The notes under the pieces: model-generated
Seen by the model: only the letters and a program-made list of their open reading frames with translations
Database searches by the model: none
What the model was told of the DNA's origin: nothing
Translations under genes and position numbers: made by a program
Shown here: piece by piece, positions 17,182 through 26,977 of the stretch
Layout of the letters: each line of letters starts with the position of its first letter
Position numbering within the stretch: the first letter of the stretch is position 1
Assembly (NCBI GenBank): GCA_903895005.1
Contig: CAITSH010000289.1
Coordinates: 1 to 36,980, forward strand
Direction of reading: 5' to 3'
DNA: 36,980 nucleotides
DNA from: an uncultured Pseudomonadota bacterium
GTDB taxonomy: Bacteria > Pseudomonadota > Gammaproteobacteria > Burkholderiales > SG8-39

Positions 17182-18927
17182 TCAGTGTCCGGTCACGCGT
17201 GCGAGCACGGCGTTCGCGTCGGCCGGCAGGCCGTTGCCGCGCCAGGCGACATGCTGGTCGGGACGAATCAGCGCGAGGTCGCGGCCGTACAACTCGCGGC
17301 CGTCCTCATCAAACACATCGACAATCGACAGCGGAATGCCGCGTGTTCGCGCGGCGACGGCGAAGGCTTCCCCGCCGGGCGCGGAGGGCGCGAGACGCAA
17401 CAGCGTGAAGCCGACCCCGAACAGGTCATAAAGAGAACGGCGCACCGGCATGCCCGGCGGGTCGAGGAAAAAGTGCGGCGCCCGGCCGCCGGGAACACCG
17501 CTCGGGGTGTAGGCCGTATAGCTGTCGGCGGGGGGCGCGCCATCTTCGGCGACCAGTTGCGAGCCGTCGTAGCGTGCGCCGAGCTGCACGCCGATGGAGC
17601 CGAATTCCTCGCCGAAGGTTGCGAGGTAATCGCCAGCGCGCTGGCGCGCGGTTTCCCCGGCTGTCCCGGTAAGTTCAATTGCCTCCGACACGTCCACTGC
17701 GCCGACATTTTTCGCGAGCTTTTGCGCTGCGGTCGTGTTGCGCGCGGCGATAGGCTTGCGTTCGGCTTCGTAACTCGCCAGTAGGCCGGCGCCACCCCAG
17801 CCCTGGACCATGGCTGCGAGTTTCCAGGCCAGGTTGGCCGCACCGTCGATGCCGGTGTTCATGCCGAAACCGCCCGTGGGCGTGAACAGATGGATGGCAT
17901 CGCCGGCAAGAAAAATGCGGCCGCCGTTCCACAGGCGCTCCGCCCACAGTGCAACACCGGCGGTCCAGTTGCGATTGCCCAGCACCTCGACGGCGAGGTT
18001 TGCGCCGCAGGCCAGCGCTACGCCGCGGGCGATTTCGGAAGTGTCGAGGGTGCCGCCTTCGGGAAGCCGCGTCCAGTAAAGGAATTCGTCGCTGCCGTTG
18101 AGCGACACCAGTGCGGTGCGAATCTGCGGGTTCACCACCCAGTATTGCCAGGCGCGGCGTCCGGCGAAAAAATCGCCCGCAAGGCCCGGTACACGCAGGT
18201 GGCTGGCCACCATGCGGCCGCCCAGGAAATCCTGCTTCAGCGTGTCGTGCCCCTCATAGCGGATACCGAGGGTGCGCCGCACATGGCTTTGTCCACCGTC
18301 GCAACCAACAAGATAGTGCGCCCGCCATTGTTCGGTCTCGCCCGTGGTCGGCAGGGCTTTGCCCAGGTAATCGTCATCGGCGGCATGCCCGGCCACGCGC
18401 CCGGCCTGTAGTGTGACGCCCTGCGCGTTCTCGGAAAAATCACCGACCTGCCAGCCATAGCGCAGCGTGATGTTGGGCCGCGTGCGCGCGTGTTCAAGCA
18501 GGAAGCGCTCGACATACATCTGGTTGGCGCGGTGGATGGGTTCGAAGTTCTGGTGGATGCGCGGGGCCGCAATGACGGCGCGCATTTTCTCCTCCTCGGA
18601 GGGCATGACCACACGCGCGAGTTCCCAGGCGTTGTAGCGGGTGAAATAGGCGACGTCGGTCGGATGGTCGGCGGGCAGCCCGAGCTGGCGTACCTGGGCC
18701 GCAATGCCGAGCCGCCGGTAGTGTTCCATGGTGCGCGAGTTGTGGGTGCTCCCCTTGGGGTGCCAGCGCGCGTTGCGTTCGCTGTTGAATACAACCGTTT
18801 TGATGCCATGGCGATCCAGGAAAAGCGCGAGCATCAGCCCGACGGGGCCGCCTCCGACAATCGCTACGGGCGTCACCGTGGTGGTCGGGTTGGCTGCGCC
18901 TGAAGGCGCGGTGTCGGTGGAATTCAA
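17182..18927 (-). CDS. FAD-dependent aromatic hydroxylase (PheA/TfdB/MhpA-like)
   Basis: A 581-residue flavoprotein monooxygenase of the group A aromatic hydroxylase family. It has the dinucleotide motif VAIVGGGPVGL (Gly25, 27, 30), the DG motif LVGCDGGQS (209-211) and the GD motif IFLAGDAIHLFTPTGGFG (Gly342-Asp343). A C-terminal thioredoxin-like domain follows from about 450. These enzymes use NAD(P)H and O2 to hydroxylate phenols or aryl acids; ring specificity cannot be read from sequence. The start is probably TTG 18927, with AGGA 7 nt upstream and the Rossmann fold starting at residue 20. A nested inverted repeat lies upstream. Peripheral aromatic catabolism feeding a ring cleavage such as LigAB is a reasonable guess. 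Confidence 0.88.
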   Translation of the reverse strand: MNSTDTAPSGAANPTTTVTPVAIVGGGPVGLMLALFLDRHGIKTVVFNSERNARWHPKGSTHNSRTMEHYRRLGIAAQVRQLGLPADHPTDVAYFTRYNAWELARVVMPSEEEKMRAVIAAPRIHQNFEPIHRANQMYVERFLLEHARTRPNITLRYGWQVGDFSENAQGVTLQAGRVAGHAADDDYLGKALPTTGETEQWRAHYLVGCDGGQSHVRRTLGIRYEGHDTLKQDFLGGRMVASHLRVPGLAGDFFAGRRAWQYWVVNPQIRTALVSLNGSDEFLYWTRLPEGGTLDTSEIARGVALACGANLAVEVLGNRNWTAGVALWAERLWNGGRIFLAGDAIHLFTPTGGFGMNTGIDGAANLAWKLAAMVQGWGGAGLLASYEAERKPIAARNTTAAQKLAKNVGAVDVSEAIELTGTAGETARQRAGDYLATFGEEFGSIGVQLGARYDGSQLVAEDGAPPADSYTAYTPSGVPGGRAPHFFLDPPGMPVRRSLYDLFGVGFTLLRLAPSAPGGEAFAVAARTRGIPLSIVDVFDEDGRELYGRDLALIRPDQHVAWRGNGLPADANAVLARVTGH

Positions 18928-18958
18928 GGTTCGATCCTGACTCTGGAGTGGATAAACG

Positions 18959-19020
18959 GTTGGAGCGGTTGGATTGGCGGTTCAGGCAACGATCCAACCA
19001 GGCAGCGATTCAACTCCAAC
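18959..19020. other. Nested inverted repeats in relA / hydroxylase divergent gap
   Basis: GTTGGAG (18959-18965) matches CTCCAAC (19014-19020), and within it GGTTGGAT (18967-18974) matches ATCCAACC (18992-18999). The arms are all GTTGGA variants. They sit 32-93 nt upstream of the hydroxylase TTG. This may be an operator for an aromatic-responsive regulator or a leader hairpin. The rest of the 325-nt gap contains no gene I can support. Confidence 0.4.
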
Positions 19021-19240
19021 TATAGCTTCGATGAAGGCGGCAAGGAATGTGCGATTCAATTCCATTTTGCCATCCATGGACAACGGACAGGGACTGGTCT
19101 GTGGTGTATTCGTCACCCCGATTGCGGACTGTCTGATGCCGAAGATACCAGTCGGATGCATTTCAGTGAGACTGACACGGCGGCAGGCTGCTGTCGGGGA
19201 TGATTGACGCGGGTGCCTCGGCGGCAGTGTGGCCGCCCCG

Positions 19241-19252
19241 TATAATCGCGGC
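19241..19252 (+). promoter_or_regulatory. relA -10 box, probably leaderless start
   Basis: A perfect TATAAT (19241-19246) ends 6 nt before ATG 19253, so transcription should begin at or next to the start codon. No Shine-Dalgarno sequence precedes the ATG. No good -35 is visible. Confidence 0.5.
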
Positions 19253-21502
19253 ATGTCGCAGACGCCACCCACCGTCACGTTCACCGACCGGCCGGAGCGC
19301 GCGGTTCCCGCCTCGGAGGACACGGGCATTGCGCGGCTGGTAGAGGGCCTGTCGGAAGAGGATTGCGCTCGGGTGCTCGTCGCGCGCGCGTTCGCCCTGG
19401 AGCAGTACGCCGGGAAGGTGCTGGGAACCGGCGAGCCGGCGATGGCCCACGCGCTCGGACTTGCCGCAGACCTTGCGGCATTGCGGCTGGATGCCGACAC
19501 GAGGGCCGCCGGCCTGTTGTTCACTATTCCGGATTGCCTGCCTGCGGGGGGCGAGGTGCTTGAGGCACGTTTTGGCAAGCCGGTCGCCGACCTTGTCGCG
19601 GGGATTGCGCGCCTTAACAGCATGCGCGTGGTGACGCGCGGACTCGACAGCCAGGGATTGTCGGCAGAGGCGCGCCGCGCCCAGGCCGAGGTGTTGCGCA
19701 AGATGCTCCTCGCTATGGTGGGCGACATCCGTGTCGTGCTGTTGCGGCTCGCCAGCCGGACGCAGTCTCTGCGCGCGCTGCCGCTCTCGCCTGCCGCCGA
19801 GCAGCGTGTCGTGGCGCAGGAGACCATGGATATTTACGCGCCGCTCGCCAACCGGCTCGGCGTCTGGCAACTCAAGTGGGAAATGGAGGATTTGTCCTTC
19901 CGGTATCTCGAGCCCGATGCCTACAAGGACATCGCGCGGCGCCTCGATGAAACTCGCGGTGCCCGCGAGGGGTTTATCGCAGCAGTGGAAAAGCAACTTG
20001 CAGCCGAACTTGCGGCGGCGGGGATCAAGGCCGAAATCAGCGGACGCCCCAAGCACCTTTACAGCATCTGGAACAAGATGCGCGCCAAGTCGCTCGCGTT
20101 CGATGAACTGTTCGACCTGCGCGGGCTGCGCGTACTGGTTGAGGACGTGAAGGACTGCTACGCGGCGCTCGGCGTCGTGCATAACCTCTGGCAGCCGATT
20201 CCGCGCGAGTTCGACGACTATATCTCGCGCCCCAAGACCAACAACTATCGATCGCTGCATACCGCCGTCACCGGTCCCGACGGGCGCGGGCTGGAGGTGC
20301 AGATCCGCACCCACGAGATGCACCGCCATGCCGAGCTCGGGGTGGCGGCGCACTGGAAGTACAAGGAGGGCGCACGCCCGGCCGGGGGCGCGCCCGGCGG
20401 GCAGGGCTTCGAACAAAAGATCGCCTGGCTGCGGCAGGTGCTCGCCTGGCGCGACGACATCGTTGACGCCTCCGACTGGGTGGCGCAGTCAAAGAAAGCG
20501 GCGCTCGATGACACGGTCTATGTGCTGACGCCGCAGGGGCGCGTTCTCGACCTGCCCGCCGGGTCGACACCGGTGGATTTTGCCTATGCACTGCACACCG
20601 ACATCGGGCACCGCTGCCGCGGTGCGCGCGTCGACGGCGTGATGGTTCCCCTCGATACGCCGCTTGCCAACGGCCAGCGTGTGGAAATAATCAGCGCGAA
20701 AACGGGCGGACCGAGCCGCGACTGGCTTAATCCGGCGCTCGGGCTTGTCGGCAGCTCGCGCGCACGTCACAAGGTGCGCCAGTGGTTCAACAGCCAGGCA
20801 CTGGAGGAGACCATCGCCAACGGGCGGGCGCTGGTCGAGCGCGAGATGCAGCGCGAGGGCAGGACCGGTGTCAATCTGGACGAGCTCGCCGGGCGTTTCG
20901 ACTTTGCGCGCGCCGAGGATTTGTTTGCCGCTGTCGGGCGTGATGAGATCGGGCCGCGTGCGATAAAGACGGCGCTGCTTGGCGGTGACGAGGGGGGCGA
21001 CGCCGCCGATGCGCAGGCTCCCGATGAGGTGAAGACGCGTGAAAGCCGCGCCGACGATCCGGGCAGCGGCATCCTGATTGTCGGCGTTGACCGACTGATG
21101 ACGCAGCTTGCGCGCTGCTGCAAGCCGGCGCCGCCAGATCCGATCGTCGGATTTGTCACGCGCGGCCGCGGCATATCGATCCACCGCGCCAGTTGCGCCA
21201 GTGCGGCGAGGCTGAGTGCGCGCCAGCCCGAGCGCATCATCGCCGCCGACTGGGGCAAGCAAACTGCGAGCGTTTTTCCTGTCGATGTGGTGGTGAGGGC
21301 GGCGGACCGTCACGGATTGCTGCGCGATGTATCCGAAGTCCTGTCGCGCGAAAAGATCAACGTCACCGCGGCCAATACGCAGAGCAGGCAGAGCACCGCG
21401 ACCATGCATTTCACGCTGGATATCGCCGATGTGGCGCAGTTGCGGCGCGTGCTGGCGCTGGTGCGCGAGGTGGCCGGTGTGCAAAGCGCGGTGCGCCGCT
21501 GA
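19253..21502 (+). CDS. relA: RelA-type (p)ppGpp synthetase
   Basis: A 749-residue long RSH protein with HD-like, synthetase, TGS, helical, zinc-finger and ACT regions in order. The HD hydrolase region is degenerate: where hydrolases have His-Asp there is Phe90-Thr91 (GLLFTIPD). The synthetase carries EFDD (319-322), the EXDD signature of monofunctional RelA rather than the RXKD of SpoT, and NNYRSLHT (330-337) for NGYQSLHT. TGS spans about 420-480. RCCKP (621-625) belongs to the conserved-cysteine region, and ACT begins near 676. So it makes pppGpp from GTP and ATP on stalled ribosomes and should not degrade it. I chose ATG 19253 over 19229 from the promoter position. Confidence 0.95.
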   Translation: MSQTPPTVTFTDRPERAVPASEDTGIARLVEGLSEEDCARVLVARAFALEQYAGKVLGTGEPAMAHALGLAADLAALRLDADTRAAGLLFTIPDCLPAGGEVLEARFGKPVADLVAGIARLNSMRVVTRGLDSQGLSAEARRAQAEVLRKMLLAMVGDIRVVLLRLASRTQSLRALPLSPAAEQRVVAQETMDIYAPLANRLGVWQLKWEMEDLSFRYLEPDAYKDIARRLDETRGAREGFIAAVEKQLAAELAAAGIKAEISGRPKHLYSIWNKMRAKSLAFDELFDLRGLRVLVEDVKDCYAALGVVHNLWQPIPREFDDYISRPKTNNYRSLHTAVTGPDGRGLEVQIRTHEMHRHAELGVAAHWKYKEGARPAGGAPGGQGFEQKIAWLRQVLAWRDDIVDASDWVAQSKKAALDDTVYVLTPQGRVLDLPAGSTPVDFAYALHTDIGHRCRGARVDGVMVPLDTPLANGQRVEIISAKTGGPSRDWLNPALGLVGSSRARHKVRQWFNSQALEETIANGRALVEREMQREGRTGVNLDELAGRFDFARAEDLFAAVGRDEIGPRAIKTALLGGDEGGDAADAQAPDEVKTRESRADDPGSGILIVGVDRLMTQLARCCKPAPPDPIVGFVTRGRGISIHRASCASAARLSARQPERIIAADWGKQTASVFPVDVVVRAADRHGLLRDVSEVLSREKINVTAANTQSRQSTATMHFTLDIADVAQLRRVLALVREVAGVQSAVRR

Positions 21503-21556
21503 TGGAACATGACGATGGCCGGAGAGCCGCGCCAGACAAGGCGTTGCGGGCGACGA

Positions 21557-21590
21557 TGGCTGGAAATGACCGCCTGGCGCGGCTTTGCGG
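21557..21590 (+). repeat. Interspersed 3'-end palindrome, copy C
   Basis: This copy follows the relA stop by 54 nt. It shares GGCTGGAAA and CGCCTGGCGCGGCTTT with copy A, but the outer 3' arm is lost. GCGGCCAGGCGGC just after gives it another way to fold (GCCTGG with CCAGGC). Confidence 0.5.
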
Positions 21591-21691
21591 CCAGGCGGCA
21601 TTTGCGCCGCCGCCGCGGGCGCGTTGAACGTCCTGTGGTGACACCCGGATCGTTTGCGACGGGGGCCTGAAGGAGCGTGTGGCGGATGCTT

Positions 21692-21697
21692 TATAAT
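21692..21697 (+). promoter_or_regulatory. maeB -10 box
   Basis: TATAAT at 21692-21697 is followed by an about 90-nt leader to ATG 21789. No good -35 is visible. The 286-nt gap after relA otherwise contains only palindrome copy C. Confidence 0.45.
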
Positions 21698-21788
21698 TCT
21701 CCGCTGCGGTCGCGGGGTTTCACGGCTTGGACGGTGCAGCTAGAGCCCCGTCGCATATAAACAAATATTTCAATACGCGAAAGTCACC

Positions 21789-24086
21789 ATGGACAAGAGC
21801 CTGAAACAGGCGGCGCTGGATTACCACCGCCTTCCCAAGCCCGGCAAGATTTCCGTCACCCCGACCAAGGGCCTGGTCAACCAGCGTGACCTCGCGCTCG
21901 CCTACACCCCGGGTGTGGCCGACGCATGCCTCGAGATCGTGCGCGACCCGGTCGAGGCGCGCAACCTCACGGCGCGCGGCAATCTCGTCGGGGTCATCAC
22001 CAATGGCACGGCGGTGCTGGGGCTGGGCGCCATCGGGCCGCTCGCTTCAAAACCGGTGATGGAGGGCAAGGCGGTGCTGTTCAAGAAGTTCGCCGGCATC
22101 GACGTGTTCGATATCGAGATCGAGGAGCGCGACCCGTACAAGCTGGTCGATATCATCGCCGCGCTCGAACCGACGTTCGGCGGCATCAACCTCGAGGATA
22201 TCAAGGCGCCCGAATGCTTCATCGTCGAGCGCGAGCTGCGCAAGCGCATGAAAATCCCGGTCTTCCACGACGACCAGCATGGCACGGCCATCATCGTCGG
22301 CGCGGCCATCGTCAACGGTCTCAAGGTGGTGGGCAAGGACATCGCCAAGGTCAAGCTGGTGGTCTCGGGTGCCGGCGCCGCCGCGCTCGCCTGCCTCGAC
22401 CTGCTGGTCAAGGTTGGCGTGGACATGAAAAACATCATCGTCACCGACATCGCCGGAGTGGTCTATACCGGCCGCAAGGAGGAGATGGATGACAACAAGG
22501 CGCGTTACGCCAAGGATATCAAGGGCCGCACCCTGGGCGAGGTGATCGACGGGGCCGACGTGTTCCTCGGCCTCTCGGCGGGCAAGGTGCTCAAGCCCGA
22601 GATGGTCAAGAAGATGGCGGAGCGGCCGCTGATTCTTGCGCTGGCGAACCCGGAGCCTGAAATCCAGCCTGCCCTCGCGCGCGAGGCGCGGCCCGATGCG
22701 GTGATCGCCACCGGGCGTTCTGACTTTCCGAACCAGGTCAACAATGTGCTGTGCTTCCCCTACATTTTCCGCGGCGCGCTGGACGTGGGCGCCACCACCA
22801 TCACACCGGAAATGGAGCTGGCGGCGGTGCACGCCATTGCCGAACTGGCGCAGGCCGAGCAGTCGGACGTGGTGGCCATGGCCTACGGCGAACCGAACAT
22901 CGCCTTCGGTCCCGAATACCTTATCCCGAGGCCCTTTGATCCGCGCCTGATCGTCAAGATTGCACCGGCGGTAGCCAAAGCCGCGATGGATTCGGGCGTG
23001 GCGACGCGGCCCATCACCGACTGGCCGGCCTATCTGGATTCGTTGCAGCAGTTTGTCTATCACTCCGGCCTGATCATGAAGCCGGTATTCGCCGGTGCCA
23101 AAAGCGGGCCGAAGCGGCGCATCGTGTACGCCGAGGGCGAGGACGAGCGCGTGCTGCGCGCCGTGCAGGTGGTTGTGGACGAGGGCTTGGCGCGTCCGAT
23201 CATCATCGGCCGGGCCAACGTCGTCGACAAGCGCATCGAGAAATTCGGTTTGCGCATCAAGGCCGGGGAGGATTTTGACCTGGTGAACCTGGAAAGCGAC
23301 CCGCGTTATCGCGACTACTGGCGCGAATACCACAAACTTACCCAGCGGCGCGGCGTGTCCGAGCAGTACGCGAAGATTGAAATGCGCCGTCGTGCCACGC
23401 TGGTGGGCAGCATGCTGATCCACCGCGGCGAGGCGGACGGTATGATTTGCGGCACCTTTGGCACGCACGCCCTGCACCTGCATTACATCGATCAGGTCAT
23501 AGGCCGCCGGACCGGCGTCGACAATTACTACGCCATGAACGTCCTGATGCTGCCGCAGCAGACCGTGTTCATTTGCGATACCTACGTCAACCTCGATCCC
23601 ACGGCAGAGCAGATCACCGAAATGACCCTGCTGGCTGCGGAGGAAATCCGCCGTTTCGGCATCACGCCCAAGGCGGCGCTGCTTTCGCACTCGTCGTTCG
23701 GTACCAGCGATTCGCCGAGCGCGAAGAAAATGCGCCTGGCGCTGCAACTCATCACCGCGCGCGACCCCGAGCTCGAGATCGAGGGGGAGATGCACGGCGA
23801 TGCGGCGTTGGCGGAGCCCGTGCGCCTTGCGGCGTTTCCCAACTCCCGCCTCAAGGGCCAGGCCAACCTGCTGATCATGCCGACGCTCGAAGCGGCAAAC
23901 ATCTCGTTCAACCTGCTTAAGACGGCTGCCGGGGACGGCATTACGATCGGCCCGATCCTGCTCGGTGCGGCCAAGCCGGTGCATATCATCACGCCGACGG
24001 CGACAGTACGGCGTATTGTCAACATGACCGCGCTCACGGTGGTGGATGCCAACGCGCAACGGGGACAGCAGACGGCTTTGTTGTAA
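21789..24086 (+). CDS. maeB: NADP-dependent malic enzyme with phosphotransacetylase-like domain
   Basis: A 765-residue fusion with the family's usual length. Residues 1 to about 430 are malic enzyme: [31 protein letters not shown] (about 159-177) and the NADP-binding [16 protein letters not shown]. It decarboxylates L-malate to pyruvate with NADP reduction. From about 435 a phosphate acetyltransferase-like domain follows ([46 protein letters not shown]). In known members that domain is usually not active as PTA and serves allosteric control. The start ATG 21789 is preceded by weak GAAAG. It lies between relA and a patatin gene. Confidence 0.95.
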   Translation: MDKSLKQAALDYHRLPKPGKISVTPTKGLVNQRDLALAYTPGVADACLEIVRDPVEARNLTARGNLVGVITNGTAVLGLGAIGPLASKPVMEGKAVLFKKFAGIDVFDIEIEERDPYKLVDIIAALEPTFGGINLEDIKAPECFIVERELRKRMKIPVFHDDQHGTAIIVGAAIVNGLKVVGKDIAKVKLVVSGAGAAALACLDLLVKVGVDMKNIIVTDIAGVVYTGRKEEMDDNKARYAKDIKGRTLGEVIDGADVFLGLSAGKVLKPEMVKKMAERPLILALANPEPEIQPALAREARPDAVIATGRSDFPNQVNNVLCFPYIFRGALDVGATTITPEMELAAVHAIAELAQAEQSDVVAMAYGEPNIAFGPEYLIPRPFDPRLIVKIAPAVAKAAMDSGVATRPITDWPAYLDSLQQFVYHSGLIMKPVFAGAKSGPKRRIVYAEGEDERVLRAVQVVVDEGLARPIIIGRANVVDKRIEKFGLRIKAGEDFDLVNLESDPRYRDYWREYHKLTQRRGVSEQYAKIEMRRRATLVGSMLIHRGEADGMICGTFGTHALHLHYIDQVIGRRTGVDNYYAMNVLMLPQQTVFICDTYVNLDPTAEQITEMTLLAAEEIRRFGITPKAALLSHSSFGTSDSPSAKKMRLALQLITARDPELEIEGEMHGDAALAEPVRLAAFPNSRLKGQANLLIMPTLEAANISFNLLKTAAGDGITIGPILLGAAKPVHIITPTATVRRIVNMTALTVVDANAQRGQQTALL

Positions 24087-24140
24087 GGCATAACAGCACC
24101 AGCAGACGTAAGCAGGCTGCGGGCGGGAGGGGACGGGCAC

Positions 24141-25292
24141 ATGGCAGCGGCGGATGCAGCAGCGGGTACCAAGGCCGGACTCATCCTGACCGGGGGCGGC
24201 GCGCGCGCGGCGTACCAGGTTGGCGTACTCAAGGCCGTGCGGGAGTTGCTGCCCGAACCGGATCGCAACCCCTTCCAGATCGTATGCGGCACATCGGCCG
24301 GTGCCATCAATGCCGCGGCGCTTGCTGTTTACGCCGACAACTTCGACCAGGCCGTCGGACATTTACTGGACGTTTGGGAAAATTTTCACGTCCATCACGT
24401 TTATCGCTCGGATTTTTCCGGCATCGCCGGCAGTGGCGCACGCTGGCTGGGCGCGCTGACGTTGCTGTATCGTAACAACCCGATTTCCCTGCTCGACAAC
24501 GCGCCACTTGGCGAGATGGTCAGACGGACCCTCGATTTTTCCCGCATCCAGGAAAATATCGATGCCGGGTCGCTGTACGCCGTTTCGATCACGTGCTCGG
24601 GTTACAGTTCCGGGCAGAGCGTCTCTTTCTATCAGGGCGGCCCCGAATGCGTGGCCTGGGAACGCACACAGCGCATTGGTTGCGCCACGACCCTGCGTGC
24701 CGAGTACCTCATGGCCTCCTCGGCGCTGCCATTTATTTTTCCGGCGGTAAAAATCAACCGTGAATATTTCGGCGACGGCTCGATGCGCCAGATCGCCCCG
24801 ATCAGCCCGGCGCTGCATCTTGGCGCCGAGCGCGTGCTGGTCATCGGCACGGGGCGGCAGAGTGCCCAGGCCGCGCGCCAGCGTTCCAACGTCTATCCCT
24901 CGCTGGCGCAGATCGCCGGCCACGCGCTCAACAGCATTTTTCTCGACAGCCTCAACGTTGACATCGAGCGGTTGCAGCGCATCAACAAGACCATCAGCCT
25001 GATCCCGCGGGAACACCTTACGCAGGGAGGCCTGCCGCTTCGTCCGATAAAGGTGATGGTGGTGTCCCCTTCGAGGCAGATCGAGCGCATCGCGGCGGCC
25101 CATGTGCGAGATCTGCCCTGGACCATCCGGTTTTTACTGCGTACTGTCGGTGCAATGAATCGTAACGGTTCCAACCTCGCCAGTTACCTGCTTTTCGAGA
25201 AAAGCTTCTGTCGTGCGCTGATCGAGCTTGGCTATGAGGACACCATGGCGCGTCGCGGTGAGATGCTCGATTTTCTCAACGGTGCGGGTTGA
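24141..25292 (+). CDS. Patatin-like phospholipase
   Basis: A 383-residue patatin-family acyl hydrolase. The oxyanion loop TGGGARAAYQ (17-26), the nucleophile elbow GTSAG with Ser52, and the dyad Asp in FGDGSMRQ (Asp212; the usual DGG/DGA is DGS) are all present. It should release fatty acids from phospholipids or other esters. ATG 24141 follows GGGAGGGGA by about 8 nt. No signal peptide is seen, so it is cytoplasmic or membrane-attached. It is followed 78 nt later by phaM. Some patatins act near PHA granules, but that is only an analogy. Confidence 0.9.
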   Translation: MAAADAAAGTKAGLILTGGGARAAYQVGVLKAVRELLPEPDRNPFQIVCGTSAGAINAAALAVYADNFDQAVGHLLDVWENFHVHHVYRSDFSGIAGSGARWLGALTLLYRNNPISLLDNAPLGEMVRRTLDFSRIQENIDAGSLYAVSITCSGYSSGQSVSFYQGGPECVAWERTQRIGCATTLRAEYLMASSALPFIFPAVKINREYFGDGSMRQIAPISPALHLGAERVLVIGTGRQSAQAARQRSNVYPSLAQIAGHALNSIFLDSLNVDIERLQRINKTISLIPREHLTQGGLPLRPIKVMVVSPSRQIERIAAAHVRDLPWTIRFLLRTVGAMNRNGSNLASYLLFEKSFCRALIELGYEDTMARRGEMLDFLNGAG

Positions 25293-25370
25293 AGGTCGCG
25301 GCGCGTGAAGCCAAGCGCGCTTTTTGCAGCCTGCTAAACTGACATCCCGGATATGCCCCCAGGTGCGACC

Positions 25371-25838
25371 ATGAGCGATTCCTCCCAGATGCCAGACCCC
25401 CTCGAGATGCTCAAGAAAATGTGGGCGCCGATGGGCGTCCCCATGCCGGGCATGCCTGGCATGGTCACGCCGAGTTTCAATGCGGCTGACATCGAGAAGC
25501 GCATCACCGACCTCAAGTCGGTCGAGAACTGGCTGAACATGAACCTGAACATGCTGCGCATGAGCATCCAGGGCCTGGAAATGCAAAGGGCGACCATCGC
25601 TGCGATGCAGCAAGGCATGCAGGCGGCGCAGCAGGCCGCGCCGCACATGGGTTCGGGTGCGCAGGGCGCGGGCGCCTCGCCCTTCAATGCGCCTGGGTTC
25701 AATCCGACGGGTGCAATGCCGCCCGGCGCGAATGCGGCAGGGGTCAATCCGCTCACAGATCCGGCGATGTGGTGGAACATGCTGCAGCAGCCGCAGGCAA
25801 GCCAGGAGGGCTCCGCGCCCGCCCCTAAAAAGAAATGA
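25371..25838 (+). CDS. phaM: PhaM-family PHA-granule protein
   Basis: A 155-residue PhaM-like protein. The conserved core lies at about 9-75: DPLEMLKKMWAPMG, then IEKRITDLKSVENWLNMNLN and MLRMSIQGLEMQRATI. A Gln/Ala/Pro-rich middle follows, and the tail ends PAPKKK, a short form of the basic C-terminus that binds DNA in the known protein. PhaM activates PHA synthase and links granules to the nucleoid. ATG 25371 has AGGTG 6 nt upstream and is preferred over ATG 25353. Its stop overlaps the start of the FIST gene (ATGA, 25835-25838), so the two are coupled. No phaC or phaP is in the window. Confidence 0.87.
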   Translation: MSDSSQMPDPLEMLKKMWAPMGVPMPGMPGMVTPSFNAADIEKRITDLKSVENWLNMNLNMLRMSIQGLEMQRATIAAMQQGMQAAQQAAPHMGSGAQGAGASPFNAPGFNPTGAMPPGANAAGVNPLTDPAMWWNMLQQPQASQEGSAPAPKKK

Positions 25839-26938
25839 CCATGTTTCGCGTTGGTCATGCCGGCGCCAGGCGCTGGCAGGATGCGGTGCGTATCAGTGTC
25901 AAGGCGCTCTCGCCGCTGCCGCCGGCGGCCAATATCGGGTTCCTGTATTTCACCGATCACTTCGTCGCGAATGCCGCGGAGGTGCTCGATTACCTCAAGA
26001 ATGTCACCGGCATCGAGCACTGGGTCGGCTCGGTCGGTGTCGGGGTGCTCGCGGGCGGTGTGGAATATTTCGACGAACCTGCGATGGTGGTCATGGTTGC
26101 CGCACTGCCCGAGGACGGCTTTCGCGTGTTCTCCGGCAAGTCCCGCGCGCCTGCGCCGGGTGAGCTCACGGCAGACGGTGGCGTGGCCGCGCATTTCGCA
26201 ATCGTGCATGCCGACCCGCAGACCGAGGATGTGGCCGGGCTGGTCGAGGATATGGCGCAAAAGCTTGCCAGCGGTTTTCTTGTCGGCGGACTGTCCAGTT
26301 CGCGTCGCGAGCAATGCCAGATTGCCGATGGTGTGATTTCCGGCGGCCTGTCCGGGCTGGTGTTGTCTTCGGATATTGCGCTGGCAACGCGTCTCACCCA
26401 GGGGTGCGCGCCGCTGGAGCCGCGTCACCGCGTGACATCTTGTGACCGCAACGTGCTTATCACGCTGGACAATCGCCCGGCTCTGGATGTTTTCATGGAA
26501 GACATCGGAATGCGCTTCGCCCAGGATCTTGAGGCGGCGGGACGGGTTTTCAATGTCGGCCTGCCGGTCGAGGGTTCGGACACCGGCGACTACCTCGTGC
26601 GCAACCTTGCCGGGTTCGACCCGCGCAAAAAGCTGGTGGCGATAGGCGATTACCCCGAAGAGGGCATGCAACTGATGTTTTGCCGGCGCGATGCCGCGAG
26701 CGCGCGCGAGGATTTGTTACGCATGCTCGATGAGATCCGTCCGGCCACGCGTCCGCGTGGTGGACTCTACTTCGCTTGTGTCGCCCGTGGGGCGAACATG
26801 TTCGGAGAAAAGTCCGAGGAGATGCGTATCATCCGAGAGCAACTGGGCGATTTTCCGCTTGCGGGATTTTTTGCCAACGGTGAAATTTCCCATGACAGGC
26901 TGTATGGCTATACTGGCGTCCTCACGCTGTTTCTCTAG
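25835..26938 (+). CDS. FIST N/C-domain protein
   Basis: A 367-residue protein with an FIST_N domain (about 20-215; ANIGFLYFTDHFVANAAEVL, GSVGVGVLAGG, FLVGGLSSSR) and an FIST_C domain (about 225-360, ending FFANGEISHDRLYGYTGVL). FIST domains are predicted sensory modules for small ligands, often amino acids, in signal-transduction proteins. Here there is no attached output domain. The ATG overlaps the phaM stop, which argues that the two products work together. A link between nutrient sensing and granule control is inference. Confidence 0.88.
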   Translation: MTMFRVGHAGARRWQDAVRISVKALSPLPPAANIGFLYFTDHFVANAAEVLDYLKNVTGIEHWVGSVGVGVLAGGVEYFDEPAMVVMVAALPEDGFRVFSGKSRAPAPGELTADGGVAAHFAIVHADPQTEDVAGLVEDMAQKLASGFLVGGLSSSRREQCQIADGVISGGLSGLVLSSDIALATRLTQGCAPLEPRHRVTSCDRNVLITLDNRPALDVFMEDIGMRFAQDLEAAGRVFNVGLPVEGSDTGDYLVRNLAGFDPRKKLVAIGDYPEEGMQLMFCRRDAASAREDLLRMLDEIRPATRPRGGLYFACVARGANMFGEKSEEMRIIREQLGDFPLAGFFANGEISHDRLYGYTGVLTLFL

Positions 26939-26977
26939 CCTCGCCCGATTGAAGACGCGAATGGCGCCGCAGATCCA

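Noticed and set aside
19163..20416. A 417-codon open frame opposite relA
   Set aside because: RelA is intact on the plus strand; the opposite frame has no family similarity and crosses the relA promoter.
22047..24362. A very long open frame on the minus strand opposite maeB
   Set aside because: It is a mirror of a GC-rich gene with strong codon bias; the plus strand encodes a complete, well-known malic enzyme, and the opposite frame has no recognisable domain.
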